Positions 30,131 to 38,285 of a stretch of 64,000 bases of DNA are shown in pieces. Below the pieces are notes generated by a model. The model was not told the origin of the DNA. It saw only the letters and a program-made list of their open reading frames with translations, and ran no database searches. Made by a program: the position numbers and the translations under genes. The stretch is from NCBI RefSeq assembly GCF_006788895.1, contig NZ_VFRA01000001.1, positions 2,170,001 through 2,234,000 on the forward strand, given 5' to 3'. Each line of letters starts with the position of its first letter. The stretch's first letter is position 1. The DNA is from Rhodoglobus vestalii (GTDB lineage: Bacteria; Actinomycetota; Actinomycetes; Actinomycetales; Microbacteriaceae).

Positions 30131-31402
30131 TCACGCTTCGGCGGGTGAAATTTCCGCGCCCGGCTCATCCGACCGAGGCAGCAGGAGGTTGAAGGCCGTT
30201 TCTAGGGAGCTGCCCAACGCGAGGTGGCCACCAATCGCTTCGGCCAATTCGGACGCGACGGCGAGTCCGATGCCCTCCCCGGCGGCGGTCGAGTCTCGAA
30301 CGGTTCGCCCGAAGATGGAGTTGTCTTTCGGCCGCACTCCTTGATCGGAGACGGAGAGGTGCAGGTGCGTCTCAGAATCGGCTGCCGTGACGATGATGGT
30401 GCCCACCCCGTACTTGAGGGCGTTCTCGATCAGGACGTCGAGGATCTGGGATACCGGCCCCGGCGGCACCTTGGCTGGGAGGGACAGCGGGCCGGGCGCG
30501 ACCTGCAATGGGCGCCCGTTCGACTTTGCTTGGACGCTCCACCGCTCGACGGCATCACGGGCGAGTGCCGCGATGTTGATCTCCGTTACTGACGACAGTC
30601 GCTTGCCCCGCGCCAGTTCGAGGAGTTCACTGATGGCCGTAGTGAGTCGGTCGAGCTCCTTGAGGGCGCGGTTGAGTTCGGCGGTCACCGGGGCAGGCGT
30701 CTCTGGCCAGAGCGCTAGGTCCTCCAGCTCCAGTCGGAGCGCCGTGATGGGGGTGCGCAACTGGTGCGAGGCGTTGGCCGCAAACTCCTGTTCGCGGCGG
30801 ATCAACTCCTGCAGTGCAGCGGAACTCGAGCGCAACGCGAACGCGATTTCCTCCGCCTCTAGCACCTTGTAGTGCGGGACAGTAACGTCGAAGCGTCCAG
30901 TGCCGAGACGTTCCGCGACCACGGCAAGCTCTCGGAACGGACGCGACATGCCCTGAGCAAGCAGAAACGCGGCGCCTGCGGAGAGGAGAATCAACCCCAG
31001 TCCAATCAGCACGACAGGCATGACGGCATCGGACACCCTGATTCTGATGAGCTCGCCGGAGCGTTCAAGCGTCAGCTCCCCGCCGCCGTCCACAGGAAGA
31101 CTCATCGAGATGTCGTAACTGTTGCCGGTCAACGCGGGTCCCGCGGCCACCTCACGACCACCAGACCGATAGGTGTACCGCTCGCCCTCGTTGAGCAGCC
31201 GGGTGAGGAGCTCCTCAGTGACTGGTGCGGCTTCCCCCTGCCGTTCGGCGATCAGAATGGCGACCAAGGCAAGGGAACGCTCGACCTTACGTTCTTCGTT
31301 CACCTGCACCTGCTCGGCAACAATGTAGGCCCGTGGGATGCCGTACAGGCCCACCACCGTGATCGTGAGCGCGATGAAGGCAGCGATGAGGCGTTCACGC
31401 AT
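30131..31402 (-). CDS. Sensor histidine kinase of the SipW/TasA locus
   Basis: 423 aa: TM1 (about 5-25), a short extracellular sensor, TM2 (about 128-150) leading into HAMP, HisKA with EFAANASHQLRTPI (His near 218) and an HATPase with VLIENALKYG and GEGIGLAVA. Its ATG overlaps the stop of the response regulator by 8 bp. It closes a run of seven minus-strand genes beginning with a TasA-like protein, so it probably senses envelope or matrix status. The ligand is unknown. Confidence 0.87.
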   Translation of the reverse strand: MRERLIAAFIALTITVVGLYGIPRAYIVAEQVQVNEERKVERSLALVAILIAERQGEAAPVTEELLTRLLNEGERYTYRSGGREVAAGPALTGNSYDISMSLPVDGGGELTLERSGELIRIRVSDAVMPVVLIGLGLILLSAGAAFLLAQGMSRPFRELAVVAERLGTGRFDVTVPHYKVLEAEEIAFALRSSSAALQELIRREQEFAANASHQLRTPITALRLELEDLALWPETPAPVTAELNRALKELDRLTTAISELLELARGKRLSSVTEINIAALARDAVERWSVQAKSNGRPLQVAPGPLSLPAKVPPGPVSQILDVLIENALKYGVGTIIVTAADSETHLHLSVSDQGVRPKDNSIFGRTVRDSTAAGEGIGLAVASELAEAIGGHLALGSSLETAFNLLLPRSDEPGAEISPAEA

Positions 31403-32105
31403 CTGTAGGGTTGTCCTCGAGCCGGAAGCCGACGCCGCGGACGGTCACGACCCTAGTGGCGGATGCACTGTCCTCTAGTTTTTGCCGCAGGCGCCCAATT
31501 GTCACGTCGAGAGTCTTGGTCGAGCCGAACCAGTTCTCATCCCAGACTTCGTCCATCAGACGCTCCCTCGTGACAACCGCGCCGCGATTCTGAGACAAGA
31601 GGGCGAGAATGTCGAATTCCTTGCTGGTGAGCTGGAGCTCGCGCTGGGCTTCCCAGACCCGGCGGGCATCCGCGTCGATACGTAGCGTGGACGCAGGGGC
31701 CTCCCGCGATTCTTCCGCGGCGTCAGTTTGTGGGCGCGGCGCGCCGCGCCGCAAAAGCGCCCTCGTTCTCGCGAGCAGTTCCGCGAGGGCAAATGGCTTT
31801 GCCAAGTAGTCATCGGCTCCGACGTCGAGCCCAACGACACGATCCAGTTCGCCACCGCGAGCGGTGAGGATCAGGATTGAGCTGCTGACGCCGTCGGCAC
31901 GCATTCGCCGACAAACTTCGAGCCCGTCAATGTCGGGCAAGCCGAGGTCTAGCACGACAAGGTCAATCTGTCCGGAGGCCGCCCGAGCGATGGCCGGGAG
32001 TCCTTCGGCCAGCCACTCGACACCGTAACCTTCGCGCTCAAGGGTGCGGAGGAGTGGAATCGCGATACCGTCGTCGTCTTCGACGAGCAGAATTGTGTGC
32101 CCCAT
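31395..32105 (-). CDS. OmpR-family response regulator of the SipW/TasA locus
   Basis: 236 aa: receiver domain (LLVEDDDGIA, VLDLGLPDIDG with phospho-acceptor Asp, LTARGGE, KPFALAE), then a winged helix (SKEFDILALLSQNRG ... VVTVRGVGFRLED). The true start is ATG 32105, since the 387-aa frame upstream overlaps two genes. A perfect TATAAT (32113-32118) sits 7 bp before the ATG, suggesting a leaderless transcript in addition to readthrough from upstream. Confidence 0.9.
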   Translation of the reverse strand: MGHTILLVEDDDGIAIPLLRTLEREGYGVEWLAEGLPAIARAASGQIDLVVLDLGLPDIDGLEVCRRMRADGVSSSILILTARGGELDRVVGLDVGADDYLAKPFALAELLARTRALLRRGAPRPQTDAAEESREAPASTLRIDADARRVWEAQRELQLTSKEFDILALLSQNRGAVVTRERLMDEVWDENWFGSTKTLDVTIGRLRQKLEDSASATRVVTVRGVGFRLEDNPTDA

Positions 32106-32113
32106 TTTGTCGA

Positions 32114-32488
32114 TTATAGCTGGGAAACCGCTGGCCTCACCGGCGGCGTGCGGCTCAGCATGACGAGCGCGATAACGGCCAAGGCCAACCCTGATTGTGC
32201 GATTCCCTCGATTGTCACGGGTCCGGGTCCTGCGCCCGGCAGGCCGATGGTGAGGTCCAGAAACTGACTGAGCAAGGTGAGCGACGCGAGCAGGATGACG
32301 ATCAGCCGTGATTCGAAACAATTGTGGAACCAGAGCTTGATCGCGGAGAGAAGGCCAAGGGCGCACATGCCGGCGAGGACGGCGCCGAAATAGTTCTCGT
32401 TGGCGATGAAGCTCAAGGACGATCCGCCCTGGAGTACAGCGAGCACAGCGGCGGCAGCTGCTGCCCATTTCGAGAGGGTCATGCGCAT
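32114..32488 (-). CDS. Small four-helix membrane protein
   Basis: 124 aa with four predicted membrane segments (about 7-25, 33-52, 63-80, 96-112). The start ATG shares a base with the stop of the Ig-repeat protein gene (TGATG), so expression is coupled. No family is recognised. It sits between a secreted protein and the two-component system, so a role in sensing or export is possible but unproven. Confidence 0.65.
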   Translation of the reverse strand: MRMTLSKWAAAAAAVLAVLQGGSSLSFIANENYFGAVLAGMCALGLLSAIKLWFHNCFESRLIVILLASLTLLSQFLDLTIGLPGAGPGPVTIEGIAQSGLALAVIALVMLSRTPPVRPAVSQL

Positions 32489-34290
32489 CAGAACTCCCTG
32501 TCCAATGCGCCTGTCTCGGTGACGGGTGCGGCGGAGTTCGCATTGCCGTAGAGGTCACGAACGGCTGCAGACGGCGTCCAGACCATGCTGGCGAGTGTGC
32601 TGCTGGTGCGGGCTGCGCCGCCGGTGGCGGTTCCGAAGGTCACGGTCACCGCCGTCACCTGCACCCCGTTCACCGTTATGGTTGCCGCCGTCATCGCGGA
32701 GGCGAATGTGACCGTCTTGCCGCTCTTGACGTAGTCACCCTTGAGGTTCACCGTGCCCAGGTTGATCGTGCTGCCGGCTCGCTCGACCGAGAGGGTGTCG
32801 TCGGTATTGCTGAGTCCCACGACGTTCCCGTCCTGTGCCCGGATCGTGACGGGCAGGGCCGCACCGGTCCAGGCGGGGGTAATCGAGGTGAGGTTCACGA
32901 GGTCGCTGTAGGTGAAGGTGATCTTGTCGCCCGGCTCCATCTTGCCGACCGTGGCCGCGCCGTTTGCGGCCTGTATGTCGGTGCCGCGCAGCGGCGTGTT
33001 GTCGACGCGGCGGGCGGTCACGATTGCCGACGTTGTCACCTTGCCGGAGCCGTCGACGAGGATGGCTTGGAAGTCGTAGAGGCCGTCGGCGACCGTCGCG
33101 CTGTTCCAGACGCAGGAGTAGGGGGAGGTGGTGTCGGTGCAGACATCAGCCCACGTCGGGGTGCCAGTCGGGGCGCGTTGGATGCGCACCGAGGTGACTC
33201 CAGCGGAGGAGCTGGCGGAGGCGTTGAGCGTGGCAGTTCCCGTGATGAACGCGCCCGGGTCCTCCATCGACACCGACGAGACGGTGTTGTCGAGCACCCT
33301 GTTGGAGATGACGGCAGAGGTCGTGCGGTTGCCCGCGGTGTCGTCAGCGATGGCGCGGAAGCTGTAGGTGCCGTCGGGCAGTGCCGTCGTGTCGGCTCGG
33401 CACGAGTACGGCAAGGCGGTCACCGTGCAGAGGGTGCTGTAGGTGCTGGACCCGACCCGCAGGTACTGGATCTCGACCCGGGCGATGCCGGAGTGCGCGT
33501 CGGTGGCCGTGGCCGCGAAGGTTCTCGTGCCACTTAGCGGAGTGCCTGGGTCGGTCATCGTCACGGTCGGAGTGAGGTTGTCGACGAGGACGTCGGCGAC
33601 CGTGGCCGAGACGTATGTGGAACTTCCGGAGACGGCGACCGAACGCAGGTCGTAGTAGTCGTTTGCGTACCCGGTGGTGACCCACGAGCAGGTGTAGGGA
33701 GATGCGAGGTTCGTGCAGATGTCTTTCCAGACGTTGGCCCCGGCGAGAGAGTACTGGACACGCACGGTGTAGGTCGAGGTACCCCCATTGTAGAGAGAGG
33801 TCGTGAGCGGCACGCTGCCACGGGCGAACTCGCCCGGGTTGGTGAGCACGACGAGCACCGAGTTCGCGACCGTCGTCCGCGCGGTGGCGGACGTCGTGGA
33901 GTAGCCGGCGGCATCCGTCGCGGTCGCGCGCAGGTCATAGGACCCGTCGGCGACGAGCTTGGTGTCCCACGAGCACGAGTAAGGGCTAACGGTAGCGCTG
34001 CAGAGGGTGACCCAGCTGGAGCCGCCGACGGGCAGGTACTGGAGTGTGACACTGGCAATGGCCGTATCGGAATCCGAGGCGTTGGCGGTGACGAGGACGG
34101 TGTCGCGAACGGGAGACGCCGGCTGGATCATTGATACGACCGGTGGGGTCCAGTCGGCGGCGGCGCTGACTGTAGAGACAGTGTTCTTGGTCGAAGATGT
34201 GAATGAGGCCGACGAGAATTCCGGCGTGCCCACCGCGGCAACCGTGGCAGTGATGCTCACGATGGCCAGGAGTGCGGCGATACGCTTCAT
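32488..34290 (-). CDS. Large secreted protein with four Ig-like repeats
   Basis: 600 aa. N-terminal signal segment, then ASFTSSTKNTVSTVSAAADW, resembling the start of mature SipW substrates. Four repeats of about 90 residues follow (near 50-140, 140-225, 230-315 and 320-410), each with V.IQYL...W..LC and SPYSCSW so that two cysteines per repeat could pair. A C-terminal domain of about 180 residues has a SipW-substrate-like beta pattern and ends DREF. ATG 34290 has an AGGAG site. No sortase motif is present. An adhesin or matrix protein is likely. Confidence 0.72.
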   Translation of the reverse strand: MKRIAALLAIVSITATVAAVGTPEFSSASFTSSTKNTVSTVSAAADWTPPVVSMIQPASPVRDTVLVTANASDSDTAIASVTLQYLPVGGSSWVTLCSATVSPYSCSWDTKLVADGSYDLRATATDAAGYSTTSATARTTVANSVLVVLTNPGEFARGSVPLTTSLYNGGTSTYTVRVQYSLAGANVWKDICTNLASPYTCSWVTTGYANDYYDLRSVAVSGSSTYVSATVADVLVDNLTPTVTMTDPGTPLSGTRTFAATATDAHSGIARVEIQYLRVGSSTYSTLCTVTALPYSCRADTTALPDGTYSFRAIADDTAGNRTTSAVISNRVLDNTVSSVSMEDPGAFITGTATLNASASSSAGVTSVRIQRAPTGTPTWADVCTDTTSPYSCVWNSATVADGLYDFQAILVDGSGKVTTSAIVTARRVDNTPLRGTDIQAANGAATVGKMEPGDKITFTYSDLVNLTSITPAWTGAALPVTIRAQDGNVVGLSNTDDTLSVERAGSTINLGTVNLKGDYVKSGKTVTFASAMTAATITVNGVQVTAVTVTFGTATGGAARTSSTLASMVWTPSAAVRDLYGNANSAAPVTETGALDREF

Positions 34291-34440
34291 GTCGGGCAAG
34301 CTCCTACTCGGTCTTCGGTCGGGGGGATGAGAATGGCAACTAGTAAGAAGCTATCGGGGGGCGCATAACGCCCCAGCCACAGAATGGCCACAGGATCACC
34401 ACAAATGTGTGAACGGGCTGTTGCCGCCTAACCTCGTGTA

Positions 34441-34989
34441 TCAACGAGCCGGGGCTTGGTTCCGGCCTGCGGTGCTGTCCGCGCCAAACCACTGGTAACT
34501 GGCGCTGGCGGTGCTGCCCTGCTCGGTGTTGTCGGCTGAGGAGGCAAGGGTGACCGTGAAAATGTACTCCCTGGGGGTCCCGTCGCCCCTCAGCGACAGA
34601 GGGCCCTCCCGAGTGAGTTCGCCGAAGGTGCCGGCCCAGATCGGTGTTGTCGGGGCTGTCGCTACGGCGATAGTGAGGGACAGGTTGTCCTTCTTCACTA
34701 AGCCGTTCGTGCCCCTCTCGGCAAGCCATCCGCTATTGGCGATGACCGCGGATCCGGTCAGCGAGTCGCCGGGCTTGAGGTTGCCGAGGCTGAATATCGC
34801 CGAATTGGCCCTGCCATTTGAGGAGGATAGGGCACCGGAAGTCGCCGATTGGGTCGTGACTTCCGAGCTGGATCTGAAGTCCATCCCGGAGCCGGCAGTG
34901 AGGGCCGCCGCGGCGATCAGGACCGCGAGCGGCAACACGACCAGACGAGCAGGAGGGTAGCGCCGACTGGCGCTGCCGAAGATGTTCAT
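34441..34989 (-). CDS. TasA/CalY-like secreted protein 1
   Basis: 182 aa with a long N-terminal hydrophobic signal (about 16-36), then SGMDFRSSSEVTTQSATSG and the conserved core ANSAIFSLGNLKPGDSLTGSAVIANSG shared with its paralogue at 35820-36380. These are features of camelysin/TasA-type proteins, which form extracellular fibres after cleavage by SipW. Against the paralogue it lacks a short stretch after NSG (the LPASFRLT region) and has a different tail (RNQAPAR). The signal peptidase gene is next upstream. Confidence 0.7.
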   Translation of the reverse strand: MNIFGSASRRYPPARLVVLPLAVLIAAAALTAGSGMDFRSSSEVTTQSATSGALSSSNGRANSAIFSLGNLKPGDSLTGSAVIANSGWLAERGTNGLVKKDNLSLTIAVATAPTTPIWAGTFGELTREGPLSLRGDGTPREYIFTVTLASSADNTEQGSTASASYQWFGADSTAGRNQAPAR

Positions 34990-35036
34990 GAAGCTCCTCT
35001 TACCTAGCTAGCGGGCAGTGCCGGGTCCGGCGCCAG

Positions 35037-35720
35037 TTAGTGCGCGGATGCTCCGATTAGGTGGCGGTCGGTGTGGATGTGCGTGGCCGATTCTTCGGCG
35101 ATCTCCTCCGCCTCGTCGCCGGCTGCATCCCATCGTGGGATTTGTGCCCCGTCCAGGTCGACTTCCTCGTCGGTGACGGGCTTGATGAGCCGGTTGGTGC
35201 GCAGCACCCGAATGAGCTCAAGCAGACTCAAGAAGGCGACGATGGCGGCCGGGACGCCGATGATGAGCATCCGCTGTGGGGGATTCGCCAAGGCGATGAA
35301 CAAGTGGCCGACGACGGGGACCGCCGCTTCGACCTTTGGCTGGGTGGGCGCGTCGAGGAGGAACGTCCAAGGGTCGGCGGAGCCGTTGGCGTCGCCCTTG
35401 GTCTGGAAGAGCAGTCCGCTCTCACTGCTCTCGATGGAGTGGATCCTGTGCGTGACGAGGTTGGTGAGACCGGTGTCGGCCGGCGGCAGGTAGGTGATCA
35501 CGTCACCGACCTCAAGCGAGCTCACAGGTACCTCTTGCTCGAACACGAGCGAGCCGAGCTCGATACTTCCTGACATCGACCCGCCAGTGATGACGTAGCG
35601 CTCGTAGCCCATGAGACCAGGAACGAGGAGCCCGGCGGCCAGAAGGAGGGCCGCGAGTGCGACGAGATTGATGCTCAGGCGGGTGAGGCGCTGCGCCATG
35701 CGGCGGGATGTCACGATCAT
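35037..35720 (-). CDS. sipW: SipW-type signal peptidase I
   Basis: 227 aa of the ER/archaeal-type signal peptidase family: an N-terminal membrane helix (about 18-40), catalytic Ser in VITGGSMSGSIELGS, then His in LVTHRIHSI in place of the bacterial Lys, and a C-terminal membrane helix (about 160-185) with an acidic tail. ATG 35720 has an AAAGGAA site; the longer frame is rejected. It lies between two TasA-like genes, its probable substrates. Confidence 0.85.
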   Translation of the reverse strand: MIVTSRRMAQRLTRLSINLVALAALLLAAGLLVPGLMGYERYVITGGSMSGSIELGSLVFEQEVPVSSLEVGDVITYLPPADTGLTNLVTHRIHSIESSESGLLFQTKGDANGSADPWTFLLDAPTQPKVEAAVPVVGHLFIALANPPQRMLIIGVPAAIVAFLSLLELIRVLRTNRLIKPVTDEEVDLDGAQIPRWDAAGDEAEEIAEESATHIHTDRHLIGASAH

Positions 35721-35819
35721 GGCGTGTTCCTTTCGAGGACGGGCTGCGGTGTCGGCTGATCGAGGAAGAGCAGTGTGCCGGGCCACCTTGCGGCGACCCG
35801 GCACATTGGGCTCTGGTGG

Positions 35820-36380
35820 TTACTGGTTGTAGGCGACAGCGGCGGTCTGGATGGCGTCCCACTGGTAGCTGGCGCTGGCGTTCTTGCCCTGTTCGGTGTT
35901 GTTAGCCGACTGGGCGAGGGTGGCCGTGAAGACGTAGGTGCGGGCTTCGCCGGCGGCCCAGTCTCCAGCCAGGGCGAGGGGGCCTGCAGCGGTCAGGGCT
36001 CCGAAAGTTCCGGACCAGATCGGGGTCGTGGGAGCGGTGGAGGGAGCGATCTTGAGGGTCAGGTTGTCCGGGTTGACAAACCCGTTGGTGCCGGTCTCTG
36101 TGAGCCTGAACGATGCGGGGAGGGATCCGCTGTTGGTGATGGTGACCGTGCCGGAGAGGGAGTCGCCGGGCTTGAGGTTGCCGAGGGTGAAGATGGCGGT
36201 GTTGGCCTTACTGTTGGATTGGGTCAGAGTGCCGGTCGTGTAGGAGCTCGCGGTGTTGACGGAGCTGGAAACGAAGCTAGCGCCGGATCCGACGGCGACC
36301 GCAGCTGCGGCAAGCAGAGCGGCGAGGGGAAGGATGATGCGGCGGGCGGTAAAGCGGCGGTTGGTGGTTGCAGCATTCAT
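35820..36380 (-). CDS. TasA/CalY-like secreted protein 2
   Basis: 186 aa: signal segment (about 14-34), SGASFVSSSVNTASSYTTG, the core ANTAIFTLGNLKPGDSLSG and NSGSLPASFRLTETGTNG, then a tail YQWDAIQTAAVAYNQ. It is the better preserved of two paralogues and the first gene of the locus. ATG 36380 has an AAGGA site. A role as fibre subunit or matrix protein is inferred from the family and from SipW next door. Confidence 0.75.
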   Translation of the reverse strand: MNAATTNRRFTARRIILPLAALLAAAAVAVGSGASFVSSSVNTASSYTTGTLTQSNSKANTAIFTLGNLKPGDSLSGTVTITNSGSLPASFRLTETGTNGFVNPDNLTLKIAPSTAPTTPIWSGTFGALTAAGPLALAGDWAAGEARTYVFTATLAQSANNTEQGKNASASYQWDAIQTAAVAYNQ

Positions 36381-36614
36381 GTGGAGGTCCTTAGATGTGG
36401 AAAGTGTCGGGTGGTTGGTCTGGGTAAACGCTATTGAGGCCACAGCCACGGCAGGCCAACGCCAACACCACAAACGCTGCCCAGTTGGACAACAGAAAAA
36501 CCAACGCAGGCTGTTTTGGCCACGACGCGCCAACACGCGCGGCGCTCGAGCACGCGTGGCCAGCCCTCTATTCCGAGAATCGAAAATGGTTGCTACAACG
36601 CGCGAGAATTCAAC

Positions 36615-38261
36615 CTACGTCAGGTCGTCGGCATCCAGAATGGTGTAGCTGTAGCCCTGCTCGGCGAGGAACCGCTGACGGTTTTGGGCAAAATCCTGGT
36701 CGACAGTGTCACGCGCCACAAGCGTGTAAAAGTTGGCGGGCAGGCCGCTCTCTTTGGGGCGCAGCAGACGGCCTAGGCGTTGGGCTTCTTCTTGCCTCGA
36801 ACCAAATGAGCCACTGACTTGGATGGCGACGGTCGCCTCGGGCAGGTCGACCGAGAAGTTGGCGACCTTTGAGACCACCAGCACCTTCGTTATGCCCTCG
36901 CGGAACTCTTGATACAGCCGCTCACGTTCCACAACGGGCGTTGCGCCGGTCAACTTTGGGGCATTTAGTTGCTCGGCGAGATCATCAATCTGGTCGAGGT
37001 ACTGCCCGATCACGAGTATGCGCTCACCGGCATGCTTCTGCACGAGTGCGCGCACAACCTTGGTCTTGGCTGGGGCAGTAGCAGCAAGCCGGAAACGTTC
37101 ATCGTCAGCCGATGCCGCATACTCAAGCCGCTGGTTCTCCGGCAGATCAACGCGCACCTCGAAGCAGCTTGCGGGGGAGATGAAACCCTGTGCCTCAATC
37201 TCTTTCCACGGGGCATCAAAACGTTTGGGGCCGATGAGCGAAAACACGTCACCCTCGCGACCATCCTCGCGGACGAGGGTGGCGGTGAGGCCGAGACGGC
37301 GGCGTGCTTGCAGATCTGCGGTGAGCTTAAAGACGGGGGCAGGCAGTAAGTGGACCTCGTCATAAATAACAAGACCCCAGTCGAGAGCATCCAACAGCGA
37401 CAGGTGCGCGTACTCACCCTTGCGCTTGGCGGTCAGAATTTGGTATGTCGCAATAGTGACCGGCCGAATCTCCTTCGTCTGCCCTGAATACTCGCCCACC
37501 TCCTCCTCGGTGAGGGTCGTGCGCTTCAGAATCTCGGAACGCCACTGACGCGCCGACACCGTATTTGTCACCAAAATCAACGTTGTGGTCTTGCTCTGGG
37601 CCATCGCACCGAGACCGACGAGAGTTTTGCCCGCACCACAGGGCAACACAACAACACCGGAGCCGTGATGGAAAAAGTTGTCGATGGCGTGCTGCTGGTA
37701 CTCCCGCAAACCCCAACCCTGAGCATCCAAATCCATCTCGTGCCGAGTCCCTGGCGTGTAGCCAGCGTTGTCTTCCGCGGGCCACCCCAACTTCAAGAGT
37801 TCTTGTTTGAGCTGACCGCGCGCCCACGGCTGCACCACAAACGTATGGTCACCGCGGCGCTCGAACAGCAGACCCGCCACCTTCTTGCCACGAGTAATCT
37901 CCCGCAGAACAGCGGGATCGGTGGCGGTGAGAATGAGCGCGCCATCATCGTCACGGTTGATGACGAGGCGACCATAGCGGCCAACAGTCTCAGCAACATC
38001 CACGCTCACACTCTGGGGAATGGGAAACTTCGAATACTTCTTGAGCGTCTCCAACATTGCGTCGGCATCATGACCGGCAGCCCGAGCATTCCACAGCCCC
38101 AACCGGGTGATGCGGTAGGTGTGGATGTGTTCTGGGGCGCGTTCCAGCTCGGCAAACACCGCCAAATCGTGACGTGCGTCTTCTGCGAGGGGATGCGCGA
38201 CCTCAAGCAGAACCGTGCGGTCAGACTGCACGATCAGAGGTCCATCGGGTGCAGTGTTCAT
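36615..38261 (-). CDS. DNA repair helicase, XPB family
   Basis: 548-aa superfamily 2 helicase of the XPB/Rad25 type common in actinobacteria: an N-terminal damage-recognition-like domain, Walker A (LPCGAGKTLVGLG, near 190), DEVH box (VIYDEVHLLP), motif III LGLTATLVRED and motif VI QEEAQRLGRLLRPK. The neighbouring 38286-40172 product is the usual XPB-associated partner, and the two genes lie 24 bp apart in the same direction. Confidence 0.9.
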   Translation of the reverse strand: MNTAPDGPLIVQSDRTVLLEVAHPLAEDARHDLAVFAELERAPEHIHTYRITRLGLWNARAAGHDADAMLETLKKYSKFPIPQSVSVDVAETVGRYGRLVINRDDDGALILTATDPAVLREITRGKKVAGLLFERRGDHTFVVQPWARGQLKQELLKLGWPAEDNAGYTPGTRHEMDLDAQGWGLREYQQHAIDNFFHHGSGVVVLPCGAGKTLVGLGAMAQSKTTTLILVTNTVSARQWRSEILKRTTLTEEEVGEYSGQTKEIRPVTIATYQILTAKRKGEYAHLSLLDALDWGLVIYDEVHLLPAPVFKLTADLQARRRLGLTATLVREDGREGDVFSLIGPKRFDAPWKEIEAQGFISPASCFEVRVDLPENQRLEYAASADDERFRLAATAPAKTKVVRALVQKHAGERILVIGQYLDQIDDLAEQLNAPKLTGATPVVERERLYQEFREGITKVLVVSKVANFSVDLPEATVAIQVSGSFGSRQEEAQRLGRLLRPKESGLPANFYTLVARDTVDQDFAQNRQRFLAEQGYSYTILDADDLT

Positions 38262-38285
38262 CCGAGCTAGCCTACGCCCGGATGC

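Noticed and set aside
34358..34374. GGGGCG-CATAA-CGCCCC hairpin as a terminator before the Ig-repeat gene
   Set aside because: Only a 6-bp stem and no T-run on the minus strand; it may be incidental, so it was not listed as a feature.
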